From positions 4,650,001-4,714,000 of the forward strand of contig NC_019751.1 of the NCBI RefSeq assembly GCF_000317435.1: a stretch of DNA of 64,000 nt, in the 5' to 3' direction. This stretch comes from Calothrix sp. PCC 6303. Its GTDB lineage: Bacteria; Cyanobacteriota; Cyanobacteriia; Cyanobacteriales; Nostocaceae. This document shows positions 44,580 through 53,581 of this stretch, piece after piece. The translations under genes and the position numbers were made by a program. Numbering within the stretch: the stretch's first letter is position 1; each line of letters starts with the position of its first letter. Below the pieces are notes generated by a model. It was not told the DNA's origin. It was given only the letters and a program-made list of their open reading frames with translations, and searched no databases.

Positions 44580-47201
44580 CTATCCAGGATCAGAAATAGA
44601 AATAATCTGCGTCAAAATCTCCAACCAAACAGGTAAAGGAGTCCCAGTCCTCTCCTCAGCCGAAGCAATATACCTCAACAGCGGCTCATTCTTAGACTTC
44701 AAAAGTTCCTGCAAAGTATCATTAATTTCCTTAGTAGCAATCGAAAAAGAAGACTTCACAACCTTAGTCAACTGACTCACATACTCCACCAAATGTAAAC
44801 TAGTACTCGCCGTAATTTCATGCCTTAACCTCAAAACCACAACCTGATGATTAAAAGGACGGGGAACCACCGGAAACTTCTTATGAGGACTCCAATCAAA
44901 AATTTGTCCACATTGATGCTGACTATCTTGATGTGCTAAAGGGAACAAATTATCCACATTAATTGGCATATTATTTCCCAACAAACCACTTCTTTCAATA
45001 ATTAACTTCTGCCACTTATTAATTGGATCAATTGCCCTAATTAAATTCCGATAAAGACGCGCTTGCTTATTGCCAAAATTGTGTTGAATATACTGTTCCA
45101 TCTCCGGCAACAAAACCGAATTAATCTTACTCCTCTCCAACTCCACATTCCGAGATAACTTATTAAATAAATCACTCACAGCTTCCGTCGTACAATCGTG
45201 GGCAAAACCCTGCATTTCTTGAATTGTTTGGATAAAAGCCGGATAAAAATCATCACTTTGAGTGGGAATTGAATCATCAACCTCATCCTCCTCAAAAAAT
45301 ATCTCCGATTTCTCCAAAGTAATCGTGCCATTTTTAGTTCTATCTAATAGCAGATTCCACTCACTCCAATCAAAAAATATCTTGTAAGTTAACTCATCCT
45401 TCACCAACTCACTTACTGGAACCCCTAAACGATTAGTTAAAATCGGTTGTCTTTCCAAATCCTCATGAAAATCCCGGTAAGTAGTCACCAAATTCTCAAC
45501 CGCTTGCCGTAACGAGAGGAAATGGGGATTTTCAATAACTGGTAAATATGCGGTAACTTCAGGTAGTAAATTTTGCAGATTAAGCTGTTCCTGCCGTAAC
45601 GCTGCCACAGAACGTTGAGTATCCTCCACCAACTGCTTCATCCCGTGTACAGCTACATGTTCCTTCAGAAGCGATCGCAATCTGCTAATACCCCCATCAT
45701 CTGCGTAGTTTCGCAATTGTTTATGGAGATTACTAGATGCTGGTAACAATTCGCTCAATTGTTGCCATTTTTCCCGCATCTGCACTTCCTCTGGTTTATT
45801 TGGTGCTTCCAAATCAGGTAAAAACTCCGGTGAGGAAACCTGTACCAACCGGGAAATTTCCGCCAATTTGCTCAAACCATACATCTGTGACAGTAAAACA
45901 ATATTCTTCTTTTCTGTAGTTAAATTGCTGGCACTGGCAATACTCAATTGCAGGATGGGTAACTTTTCTAACAGTTCCTCCTCCGTCAACCCCTCATCAT
46001 ACACCGAAAAAACAGTATCATTACTGAGTTGAGACATTTCCAACAACTTATCAATTACCCGTTCATCACTGGCACTCAAAGGTAACTGATTAAACCTTCC
46101 CACCCCCACAACAATCCGATCCTTTAAATCCTCCCCCTTATCCCGCTCCAACATACTGCGGATTTTTGCCGCAGTCGCACCCCCTGGATATCTCCCATTT
46201 AGTAACAACAGGATAGTTTGCACCTCCGCAAGTTCCCGCAGCGATAAAAAGGTATCCCGAACACTGGAATCTGCTGCACCCAAACCGGGAAAATCCAACA
46301 GCACAAACTCATTACTTCCCTGCAACCCCGATAAATCCCAAATTTCTGGAGATACCTCCACCGTCACATCAATCCGACTCACCAAAGCAAAACTTGCCTG
46401 TAAATCCTCAGCACTGGGAAGCGGTAAACTATCCAATTGTCTAACTTGACTGGGAATCCGCTCAAAACTCAGTTCTAGGATATTCATCGGAGGTTCAGCA
46501 AGTCTTAAACCCCTTTTTGCCGTCATTTGGTCAATTTGGTAGCTTTTTCCGCAAATATCCACCCCAAAAGTGACATAAGTCCGCACAAACACTACTAATT
46601 CTCGCAGAAGCGATCGCAATTCCAAACTTTGCGTCTGATTCCAAGCTTGCTCACACCAAGTGAGGATACTTTTACTATCTACAAACGTCGTCGGTTGCAA
46701 ACTCCGTAATGTCGCTAAGGGTGCAGGGGGGAGACTTGCAGCACTTCCCCGCAATTCCACCTCCTTCAACATAAACCGCAAACACTCCCGTACCCCCTCA
46801 TGGGAAAGATACTGTACGGTAAAATCTCCAACCTTAGTAGTTTGCAATTCTGGTTGCTGCACCAAACGAATCGCTGTCACATTCCCTGTTGTTGGGGTTT
46901 CACTCACAGGTAAAGCATCAGCAAAACCAATTAAACTACCCAGCAACAGAGTTTTACCACTACTGAATTCACCCATAATCCCAATTTTTACCGGGGAAGT
47001 GGCAATTTCCACCGTTTTTCGCGCACAACGCTCCAATCGCTGAAGAATTTCACCCATGGAAGTATGTACCCAACTCTGTTTAGGAGGAGGATTTTCGGCA
47101 ACCAAACTCAAATATTGCAAAACCGATTCCCCATACTCCTTATAGCGTCGTAATTGTTCGACTGCTAAGTCGCTTGTCATACTTACTTCTTCCCAAGTCA
47201 T
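44580..47201 (-). CDS. Dynamin-like large GTPase
   Basis: The protein has 873 aa from the ATG at 47201 (GAGGGG just upstream); ATGs at 47213 and 47180 are alternatives. The G domain has G1 GEFSSGKTLLLGSL near residue 77, G2 TPTTGNVTAIRL near 100 and G3 LLDFPGLGAADSS near 301. The G4 site is non-canonical (VGVGRFNQ instead of NKxD). The interval between G1 and G3 is long. A helical stalk (residues 480-870) with LRQEQLNLQNLLPEV and similar coiled segments follows, without a clear membrane helix. Bacterial dynamin-like proteins remodel membranes or take part in stress and defence. First gene of the three-gene unit. Confidence 0.82.
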   Translation of the reverse strand: MTWEEVSMTSDLAVEQLRRYKEYGESVLQYLSLVAENPPPKQSWVHTSMGEILQRLERCARKTVEIATSPVKIGIMGEFSSGKTLLLGSLIGFADALPVSETPTTGNVTAIRLVQQPELQTTKVGDFTVQYLSHEGVRECLRFMLKEVELRGSAASLPPAPLATLRSLQPTTFVDSKSILTWCEQAWNQTQSLELRSLLRELVVFVRTYVTFGVDICGKSYQIDQMTAKRGLRLAEPPMNILELSFERIPSQVRQLDSLPLPSAEDLQASFALVSRIDVTVEVSPEIWDLSGLQGSNEFVLLDFPGLGAADSSVRDTFLSLRELAEVQTILLLLNGRYPGGATAAKIRSMLERDKGEDLKDRIVVGVGRFNQLPLSASDERVIDKLLEMSQLSNDTVFSVYDEGLTEEELLEKLPILQLSIASASNLTTEKKNIVLLSQMYGLSKLAEISRLVQVSSPEFLPDLEAPNKPEEVQMREKWQQLSELLPASSNLHKQLRNYADDGGISRLRSLLKEHVAVHGMKQLVEDTQRSVAALRQEQLNLQNLLPEVTAYLPVIENPHFLSLRQAVENLVTTYRDFHEDLERQPILTNRLGVPVSELVKDELTYKIFFDWSEWNLLLDRTKNGTITLEKSEIFFEEDEVDDSIPTQSDDFYPAFIQTIQEMQGFAHDCTTEAVSDLFNKLSRNVELERSKINSVLLPEMEQYIQHNFGNKQARLYRNLIRAIDPINKWQKLIIERSGLLGNNMPINVDNLFPLAHQDSQHQCGQIFDWSPHKKFPVVPRPFNHQVVVLRLRHEITASTSLHLVEYVSQLTKVVKSSFSIATKEINDTLQELLKSKNEPLLRYIASAEERTGTPLPVWLEILTQIISISDPG

Positions 47202-47213
47202 ATTTCCCCTCAT

Positions 47214-47832
47214 TTCCTCAAGACAAATTCAGCAGCGGTTTAATTCCTGCTACTTCGGCTTTTTACTATAGATATTTAATTAATTAATGCAATCGGTTAT
47301 CAGTGGACAATTTATTAACTTCTTACAGACAAATTTCCGTATTTCCGCAATATTTTAAATTTATAAGCAATATAAATTTAACCGTGTAATCAATGATTTA
47401 GGTAATAGCTAAAGTTAACTTAGTCAGAGATTAAATAAATTTTTGATTATGTTCATCAGGTACAGAAATTTTCTCAAAGTAGAGGCTTAAGCAACCAAGC
47501 CACTAGGATATACCCACATCATGAATTAGAGCAAGTATATTGCTAAATATATCTAAAATCTCATTTTTTAATGATATAAATAATAAAATATACAACCTAT
47601 TTATAGAATAAAAATACATTTATATAGGGTTTTAGACAAATAATACTTAAAATCAATCTGGTGATGAAGATAAAATTAATACAATAAATAATTGAACAAA
47701 AATAAGCTGCAATTAACATATTTTAATGAACGTCGCCAGTCTGAAGAAGAGGTATAAATTATGGATACAGATTATACATTTATGTCAAACAGCGACGTAA
47801 GAAAGCAATCTCAACATATTTTATTCTCAAGC
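47214..47832. other. AT-rich intergenic region, no gene seen
   Basis: About 620 very AT-rich bases upstream of the GTPase gene. Nothing recognisable except a few short direct repeats. It should include the promoter of the GTPase module. Confidence 0.5.
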
Positions 47833-48086
47833 GCGATCGCATAACGTCATGCAACCTTAGCATTCCATCCCAAACCTACTAAATACGCGATCGCACTAAT
47901 TCCCAAACCCCCATAAACGCGATCGCACTATTTCCCCAAACCCCCATAAACGCGATCGCATAAACTATCAAACCTAATAAATGCGATCGCACTAATTCCC
48001 AAACCCCCATAAACGCGATCGCACTATTTCCCCAAACCCCCATAAACGCGATCGCATAAACTATCAAACCTAATAAATGCGATCGC
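47833..48086. repeat. HIP1-bearing 96-bp tandem repeat
   Basis: Eight GCGATCGC octamers start at 47833, 47887, 47919, 47952, 47983, 48015, 48048 and 48079. From 47887 the DNA repeats with an exact period of 96 bp (two full copies, start of a third), and each unit holds three HIP1 sites 31-33 bp apart separated by CCCAAACCCCCATAAAC-like spacers. It is non-coding; the open frame through it is an effect of the periodicity. After it, to 48180, lie further short repeats (GCGCAAGCTTCGCATCT and GCGCAAATTTCGCATCT). Confidence 0.85.
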
Positions 48087-48199
48087 TTAAATTATCAAAC
48101 TCAACAAATACGCGAACGACTTCGTCGCGCAAGCTTCGCATCTCGCCGCGCAAATTTCGCATCTGCGTCTTTTCGATATTCAGTTTCGTGATGTAGAAT

Positions 48200-48795
<596 letters not shown>

Positions 48796-48931
48796 TCAAA
48801 TATTGCCAAAGCTATTATGGTATTGTAACTGAAGCGGTGCCGAACACGAGCCTAAAGCGCGAACGACTCTCGTCATGCAACCTTAGCACTAATTCCCAAC
48901 CCTAATAAACGCGATCGCATCACAACCTGTA

Positions 48932-48954
48932 GGGGTTTAGCAATGCTAAACCCC
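48932..48954. repeat. Palindrome GGGGTTTAGC...GCTAAACCCC
   Basis: A near-perfect 23-bp palindrome (GGGGTTTAGCA/TGCTAAACCCC). It resembles the GTAGGGG...CCCCTAC dispersed repeats, and its last bases overlap the left inverted repeat of the IS4 element, as if the IS had entered the repeat. Confidence 0.7.
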
Positions 48955-50731
48955 AGCCCTTTCAACGCGAACAGATGAACTACTGGAATAAAGGCTGAAA
49001 CCCGCTCCCAATATAGGTTATTAATGATGAATTCAAGGTATCCTGGGCAATATTAGTACTAGGGTGCTTGAAAATGCTGTCTTTTATCTTTGAGCAATTT
49101 GTAAAAGAAAGTCCAGTAAGCATAATGATGCGAGCCTTAATGTCGCATATATTTGCAACGGAGAGAATGGACAGGTTATTTACAAAACATGCACAAGTGC
49201 AGTATCAACAAGATTTGCTATTTTCTTCTCAAGTAGATTTAATGAGTTTAGTAGTGTGTGGAGTCCAGAAATCAGTTCATGCAGCATACAAAGCCAGGGC
49301 AGAAAATTTAAGCGTAAGCACAACAGCACTATATAACAAACTTTGTGGTGTTGAGCTAAGTGTAAGCGAAGCATTAGTAAGAGAAACAGGACAAGACTTA
49401 GCAGAATTAGTGAAATTAGTAGGTGGAGAGCAAAAAAATATACTACCAGGTTATTGCATAAAAGTAGTGGATGGGACTTGTCTGAAAGGAACAGACCATA
49501 GACTAAAAGCAATTAGAAATTTGGCAGCATCTGCACTACCAGGAAAAGCGATAGTAGTATTAGAACAGCAGTCAAAAATTATCACAGATATTGTTCTAAT
49601 TGAAGATGGTCATGCACAAGAACGTTCGGAGTTTGATGCAGTCTTAAAGAAAGTAAAACCGCAAGATTTATGGTGTGGAGATAGAAACTTTTGTACATTA
49701 AAGTTTTTATTTACAATACAAGATAAAAAAGCATTTTTTGTGATTAGGCAACATGGAGGTATGGGGTTTAAAGAACTAGAAGAATTAAAACCACTTGGTT
49801 CAATGGAAACAGGGGAATTATTTGAACAGAAGGTCGAAATAAATTACGAAGGAAAAGAATTAATATTAAGACGCATCGTATTAAAGTTATTTGTCCCAAC
49901 ACGAGATAAAGAATGGGAAATAGCGATTTTCAGCAATTTACCAGGATCTGTACCAGCTACAAAAATCGCTGAAATATATCGTAAACGGTGGAGTATAGAA
50001 AGCTTAGTTCAAACAGTAACTAAGAATTTTCATGGAGAAATTCAGACTCTAGCTTATCCGAAAGCTGCTTTGTTTTCGTTTTCAATGGCATTAGTTGCTT
50101 ATAACATACTTGCAACTTTAAGAGGTGTTTTAGGAGGTGTACATGGAGTAGATAAAATTGAAGCTGGTTTATCTGATTTTTACTTAGTTGATGAAATTCA
50201 AGGCACGTACAGGGGAATGATGATTGCAATTCCTTGTTCGGAGTGGGAAATGTTCCAAACTTTTTCAAGAGAGAAAATGGCACAACTTCTACAACAATTA
50301 TCAACAGGTGTTAATCTCAAACAGTTTTTAAAAGCGACTAGAGGAACAAAGAAACCGAAAGTTCCAGTGATTTATGATAGTAAACAAGGTCATGTTTCAA
50401 CAACTCGGCTTTTAGAGCAGTACAATCAAAACAAAAAAAGCAGTTAATCACAATTAATAAAACGATTAAACACACTGGCTTACCTGATGTGGAAAATTGG
50501 TATAGCTAGAGATAGCTTATTGCTTATTTTTTGTAAAAATCATGATTTTAGCTGCTGCAATCTCTTAATCGATGATTGTATTCCCCAACTTTCATCAGTT
50601 CGTGTCTAAGATTATATAATTCAATAGCCTAAACATTTGTAATTGCTAAAAAATACCTTTTTTCTTGCAATTTACAACTCTAATCATTAAAAAGGGGAGT
50701 GTAGTTCATTTGTTCGCGTTGAAAGGGCTGG
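48953..50731 (+). mobile_element. IS4-family insertion sequence with 31-bp inverted ends
   Basis: The ends are seen directly: CCAGCCCTTTCAACGCGAAC... at 48953-48983 and its reverse complement at 50701-50731 match at 30 of 31 positions. The element is 1779 bp and contains one intact transposase gene in the same orientation. No clear direct target duplication flanks it. It lies between the VapBC pair and the 3' end of a HAD gene, 4 bp from the latter's stop. Confidence 0.85.
49074..50447 (+). CDS. IS4-family transposase
   Basis: The protein has 457 aa from the ATG at 49074 (AGGG about 10 bases upstream); a TTG at 49068 is weaker. The DDE residues are visible: Asp in IKVVDGTCLKGTDHRL near 143, Asp in DLWCGDRNFCTLKF near 205, and Glu in YRKRWSIESLVQTVTKNF near 310, the Y-R-E-K signature of the family. 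The frame is uninterrupted, so the enzyme may be active. About 250 non-coding bases separate the stop from the right end of the element. Confidence 0.93.
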   Translation: MLSFIFEQFVKESPVSIMMRALMSHIFATERMDRLFTKHAQVQYQQDLLFSSQVDLMSLVVCGVQKSVHAAYKARAENLSVSTTALYNKLCGVELSVSEALVRETGQDLAELVKLVGGEQKNILPGYCIKVVDGTCLKGTDHRLKAIRNLAASALPGKAIVVLEQQSKIITDIVLIEDGHAQERSEFDAVLKKVKPQDLWCGDRNFCTLKFLFTIQDKKAFFVIRQHGGMGFKELEELKPLGSMETGELFEQKVEINYEGKELILRRIVLKLFVPTRDKEWEIAIFSNLPGSVPATKIAEIYRKRWSIESLVQTVTKNFHGEIQTLAYPKAALFSFSMALVAYNILATLRGVLGGVHGVDKIEAGLSDFYLVDEIQGTYRGMMIAIPCSEWEMFQTFSREKMAQLLQQLSTGVNLKQFLKATRGTKKPKVPVIYDSKQGHVSTTRLLEQYNQNKKSS

Positions 50732-50735
50732 AACT

Positions 50736-51407
50736 TTAGACCTTACTGAGGGGAGAATTATCGTAGTTTTGGAGCAAATCTGCGGGATGATCGTAAATAG
50801 CGATCGCATTCTCCAACAAACTATCATCGAAACCGCCACAGCGAAATGCAATCACCTCAACACCAGCTTTGTTAGCAGATTCAACATCATAGGGTGTATC
50901 ACCTAACATCACCACATTCTCTGGTTGCAGATTCAGTTTACTCAAAGCAACTTCCACAATATCAGGTGCTGGTTTAGAATTCTTAGCATCACTAGATGTT
51001 GTCGCTTCATCCTGGTTCAACAGGTCATCTACTTGTGCCGCTTTTAACAAAACTCCCAATTCTTCAGCTTTGGCAGAACTAGCAATAATTAGATGCAAAC
51101 CTTCATTCTGCATCTTCTCTACCAATTCTCTCGCACCACTTGCAGGAGATACCTTTGGGGCAAATTTATCTACTATAAGTTGAGTTCGGTAAGTGATGAT
51201 TTCTTTTCCCTTTCCTTCTGCGTCGGAAAGTCCCGGGGCAAACTTAGGGATAATTTGATCACCACCTATCCCAATCATTTGCCTAACTTCCTCAAAGTTG
51301 ATTTGGTAATCATACTTGGCAAAGGCATCTACCCAAGCTTGAGCGTGAGCGTCGTTACTGAGAACTAAAGTCCCATCTACATCCAAAATTACGCCCTGAA
51401 ATCCCAT
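50736..51407 (-). CDS. HAD-family phosphatase
   Basis: The protein has 223 aa from the ATG at 51407, with AGGAGA about 9 bases upstream; longer open frame upstream covers repeat-like DNA. Motif I is ILDVDGTLVLSNDAHAQAW near residue 7, motif II LIIASSAKAEEL near 107, motif III KPAP near 147, and motif IV MLGDTPYDVESANKAGV near 166. This is the beta-phosphoglucomutase/phosphoglycolate phosphatase-like branch; a sugar phosphate is the likely substrate. The IS4 element ends 4 bp after the stop, so the terminator of this gene was probably displaced. Confidence 0.88.
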   Translation of the reverse strand: MGFQGVILDVDGTLVLSNDAHAQAWVDAFAKYDYQINFEEVRQMIGIGGDQIIPKFAPGLSDAEGKGKEIITYRTQLIVDKFAPKVSPASGARELVEKMQNEGLHLIIASSAKAEELGVLLKAAQVDDLLNQDEATTSSDAKNSKPAPDIVEVALSKLNLQPENVVMLGDTPYDVESANKAGVEVIAFRCGGFDDSLLENAIAIYDHPADLLQNYDNSPLSKV

Positions 51408-51608
51408 GGTAGAATCTCCTATGTTTAAGTGGACATTTCTGTCATTGCGTAGACGCACGGCGGCTTCACTCCCACTCCTACGGAGAAGCAAGCTACGGAG
51501 AGTCGCAATCTCAAAACCTTGATTTTCCCGACAGATTGCGTCCTATCTGATATCTTGCACCTAAACCCTTATCGGTTGTTGTGACTGTGGTGCAGGATAT
51601 GAGCTATA

Positions 51609-52760
51609 TTATTTAGCCGCTACTAACTTATTTTGCAAAAGCTCTATTGATTCCATCAGTGATTCAAAAGGCTGAACAAATTTATCTATACCTTCATCCA
51701 AAACCTCTGCCATTACTTGATCGATATTGATATCAATATCTGGCTCCTTCAGACTATCCATCAAGGTATATGCTTCTTCGATCCTAGTCTCTAGTCGATT
51801 CGCAACATCGCAGTGATCAGCGCAAGCCTCTATTGTGGCAGGGGGAAGAGTATTGACAGTATCCGCGCCTATTAATTCGTTGACGTACATGACATCACTG
51901 TAGGCAGGATCTTTGGTACTGGTAGAAGCCCAGAGTAATCGCTGGACATTTGCGCCTTTTTGTGATAGAGCTTGCCAACGTTCGCTCTGAATAATTTCCT
52001 TGTACTTTTGGTAGGCTATTTTCGCATTAGCGATCGCTACTTTGCCTTTCACCGCAGTTAACCGTGCTGCCATCTGCAAACCTTCTGTACCGATGGTGTG
52101 CATTCTGTCCTCAATCATCTGGTCAACCTTAGTATCAATTCGGCTGAGGAAAAAACTGGCAACAGAGGATATCTTAGTGATATCTTTACCCTGCTTGACT
52201 CTTGTTTCCAAACCTCGGATATATGCCCAAGCTGCTTCTTCGTAGCTGGAAATTGAGAATAACAGGGTAACGTTGACACTAATTCCCTGACTAATTACCT
52301 GTTCTACGGCTGGCGCACCGCTAAGTGTACCGGGGATTTTGATCATGACGTTTTCCCGACCAATTTCCCGATAATAGCGCTGGGCTTCCTCTATCGTGAT
52401 TTTGGTATCATTGGCGATAGTTGGCGGAACTTCGATGCTGACATAGCCATCTAATCCTTCAGACTCTTCATAAATTGGACGGAAAAGATCGCAAGCATTA
52501 CGGATATCTTCAAAGATTAAGGATTCGTAGATTTTCTCAACAGATAAACCCGCATCAAATCCGGCTTTGATGTTAGTTTCATACAAAGCATTACTAGCGA
52601 TCGCTTTCTCAAAAATAGCCGGGTTTGTGGTGATACCTCGGATTCCCTGATTCTCAATCATCCGTTTGAGTTCACCAGATTGAATCAAATCACGGGTCAA
52701 ATTATCCATCCAGATACTTTGACCATAATCTTTAATAGTTAACAGTGGATTGCTTGCCAT
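51609..52760 (-). CDS. tal: Transaldolase
   Basis: The protein has 383 aa from the ATG at 52760 (TTGGGGAA just upstream). The first motif is GITTNPAIFEKAIASN near residue 36, the Schiff-base Lys lies in ENVMIKIPGT near 140, and the GISVNVTLLFSISSYEEAAWAY region and LLWASTSTKDP near 282 are conserved. It transfers dihydroxyacetone units between sugar phosphates in the pentose phosphate pathway. The longer length than E. coli TalB fits the cyanobacterial type. Here it is not next to zwf or opcA; its neighbours are the HAD phosphatase and a small acidic protein on the same strand. Confidence 0.93.
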   Translation of the reverse strand: MASNPLLTIKDYGQSIWMDNLTRDLIQSGELKRMIENQGIRGITTNPAIFEKAIASNALYETNIKAGFDAGLSVEKIYESLIFEDIRNACDLFRPIYEESEGLDGYVSIEVPPTIANDTKITIEEAQRYYREIGRENVMIKIPGTLSGAPAVEQVISQGISVNVTLLFSISSYEEAAWAYIRGLETRVKQGKDITKISSVASFFLSRIDTKVDQMIEDRMHTIGTEGLQMAARLTAVKGKVAIANAKIAYQKYKEIIQSERWQALSQKGANVQRLLWASTSTKDPAYSDVMYVNELIGADTVNTLPPATIEACADHCDVANRLETRIEEAYTLMDSLKEPDIDINIDQVMAEVLDEGIDKFVQPFESLMESIELLQNKLVAAK

Positions 52761-52804
52761 AGTTCCCCAAGAGTCTGAAGTTTGCTTAAAAATTCTAACT
52801 ATTA

Positions 52805-53131
52805 TCACCAAATTCGATTTCCGTTTTCGTCAACTCGTGCTTGACGAATTACATCAGAAATCTCTTCCGCATCTTTAACGTGGTGGAGTGCTTTTTTCTC
52901 CCCATTTGGTTCTTCGACAACAAAGTAGGTTGGAACCTTTACATGATCACCTGTAATGTCAGGAACATCTACAGCAACTTGCTTTGCCTTTTCTTCAATT
53001 GTTTGGGGTTCATCAGCAATTCTATCCCCCGGATTAGCCGTCAAATTTCTTTTTTTAACTGAGGGTTCTTCTCTAATTTCTGTGTCAACGCTTTCTGACT
53101 GGTTTGTTTCGGGGTGCTTTTGAGTACTCAT
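52805..53131 (-). CDS. Small acidic hypothetical protein
   Basis: The protein has 108 aa. The first 45 residues are polar and probably disordered (QKHPETNQSESVDTEIREEPSVKKR); the rest has TYFVVEEPNGEKKALHHVKDAEEISDVIRQARVDENGNRIW. No family recognised. It lies 44 bp upstream of tal on the same strand and may be cotranscribed. The 450-bp gap upstream (53132-53581) contains only HIP1 sites and no supported gene. Confidence 0.7.
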   Translation of the reverse strand: MSTQKHPETNQSESVDTEIREEPSVKKRNLTANPGDRIADEPQTIEEKAKQVAVDVPDITGDHVKVPTYFVVEEPNGEKKALHHVKDAEEISDVIRQARVDENGNRIW

Positions 53132-53581
53132 AGGTTTAATACAGATGTCAAAATATTTGTGATTTCTGTAACTAGCCTAGAAAAACAAACACATAACCTC
53201 ATCTTTCGATGGACGGACTTTGAAAATAGTCATCAAATCTTTGGAGGGAGTCCACTTGAAAACAGTACCGTTTTTCTGGGTGCGACTCGAACAACACTCA
53301 CAGTGGATGGTTTGAGAGGTAAAATACTGAGTGCCATAATCGGCAACTAACAGATGCCCACCCAGACAGTGATAGGGTTTTAGGTAAGCTGTTAAGCGCC
53401 TAATTTGTATATCTAAAGCGGGCATCTTGCCCGCACCACAAAGGGTATAGCGATCGCCTAATCAAAAAAAACTACGGTATTCCAGCCTAATTTGAGGGAA
53501 TTTTTTGTGAATGCGATCGCTAAATAGCTACAATTGACTCACGAAGCGATCGCGTAACCTAAAATAGCCACTAAATCCGTT
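53132..53581. other. Intergenic region with HIP1 sites
   Basis: About 450 bp between nifJ and the small acidic gene. Three GCGATCGC or GCGATCGC-like octamers crowd its end (53450-53560). A frame on the minus strand (53177-53425) shows no domain and is not accepted as a gene. Confidence 0.45.

Noticed and set aside
47879-48067. 62-codon open frame with repeated FMGVWG units
   Set aside because: It is the translation of the HIP1 tandem repeat read in one frame; there is no ribosome site and the repeat period (96 = 3 x 32) alone keeps it open.
47833-48086. Possible CRISPR array
   Set aside because: Spacers are not unique: the spacers repeat with the 96-bp unit, and the shared unit is the HIP1 octamer. 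No cas genes are near.
51408-51491. Upstream extension of the HAD gene
   Set aside because: The extra 28 codons come from a repeat-like sequence, and the ATG at 51407 has AGGAGA and starts right at the conserved ILDVDGTL region.
53177-53425. 82-codon minus-strand frame in the nifJ-acidic protein gap
   Set aside because: No domain, weak start, and a competing plus-strand frame over the same bases; neither looks coding.
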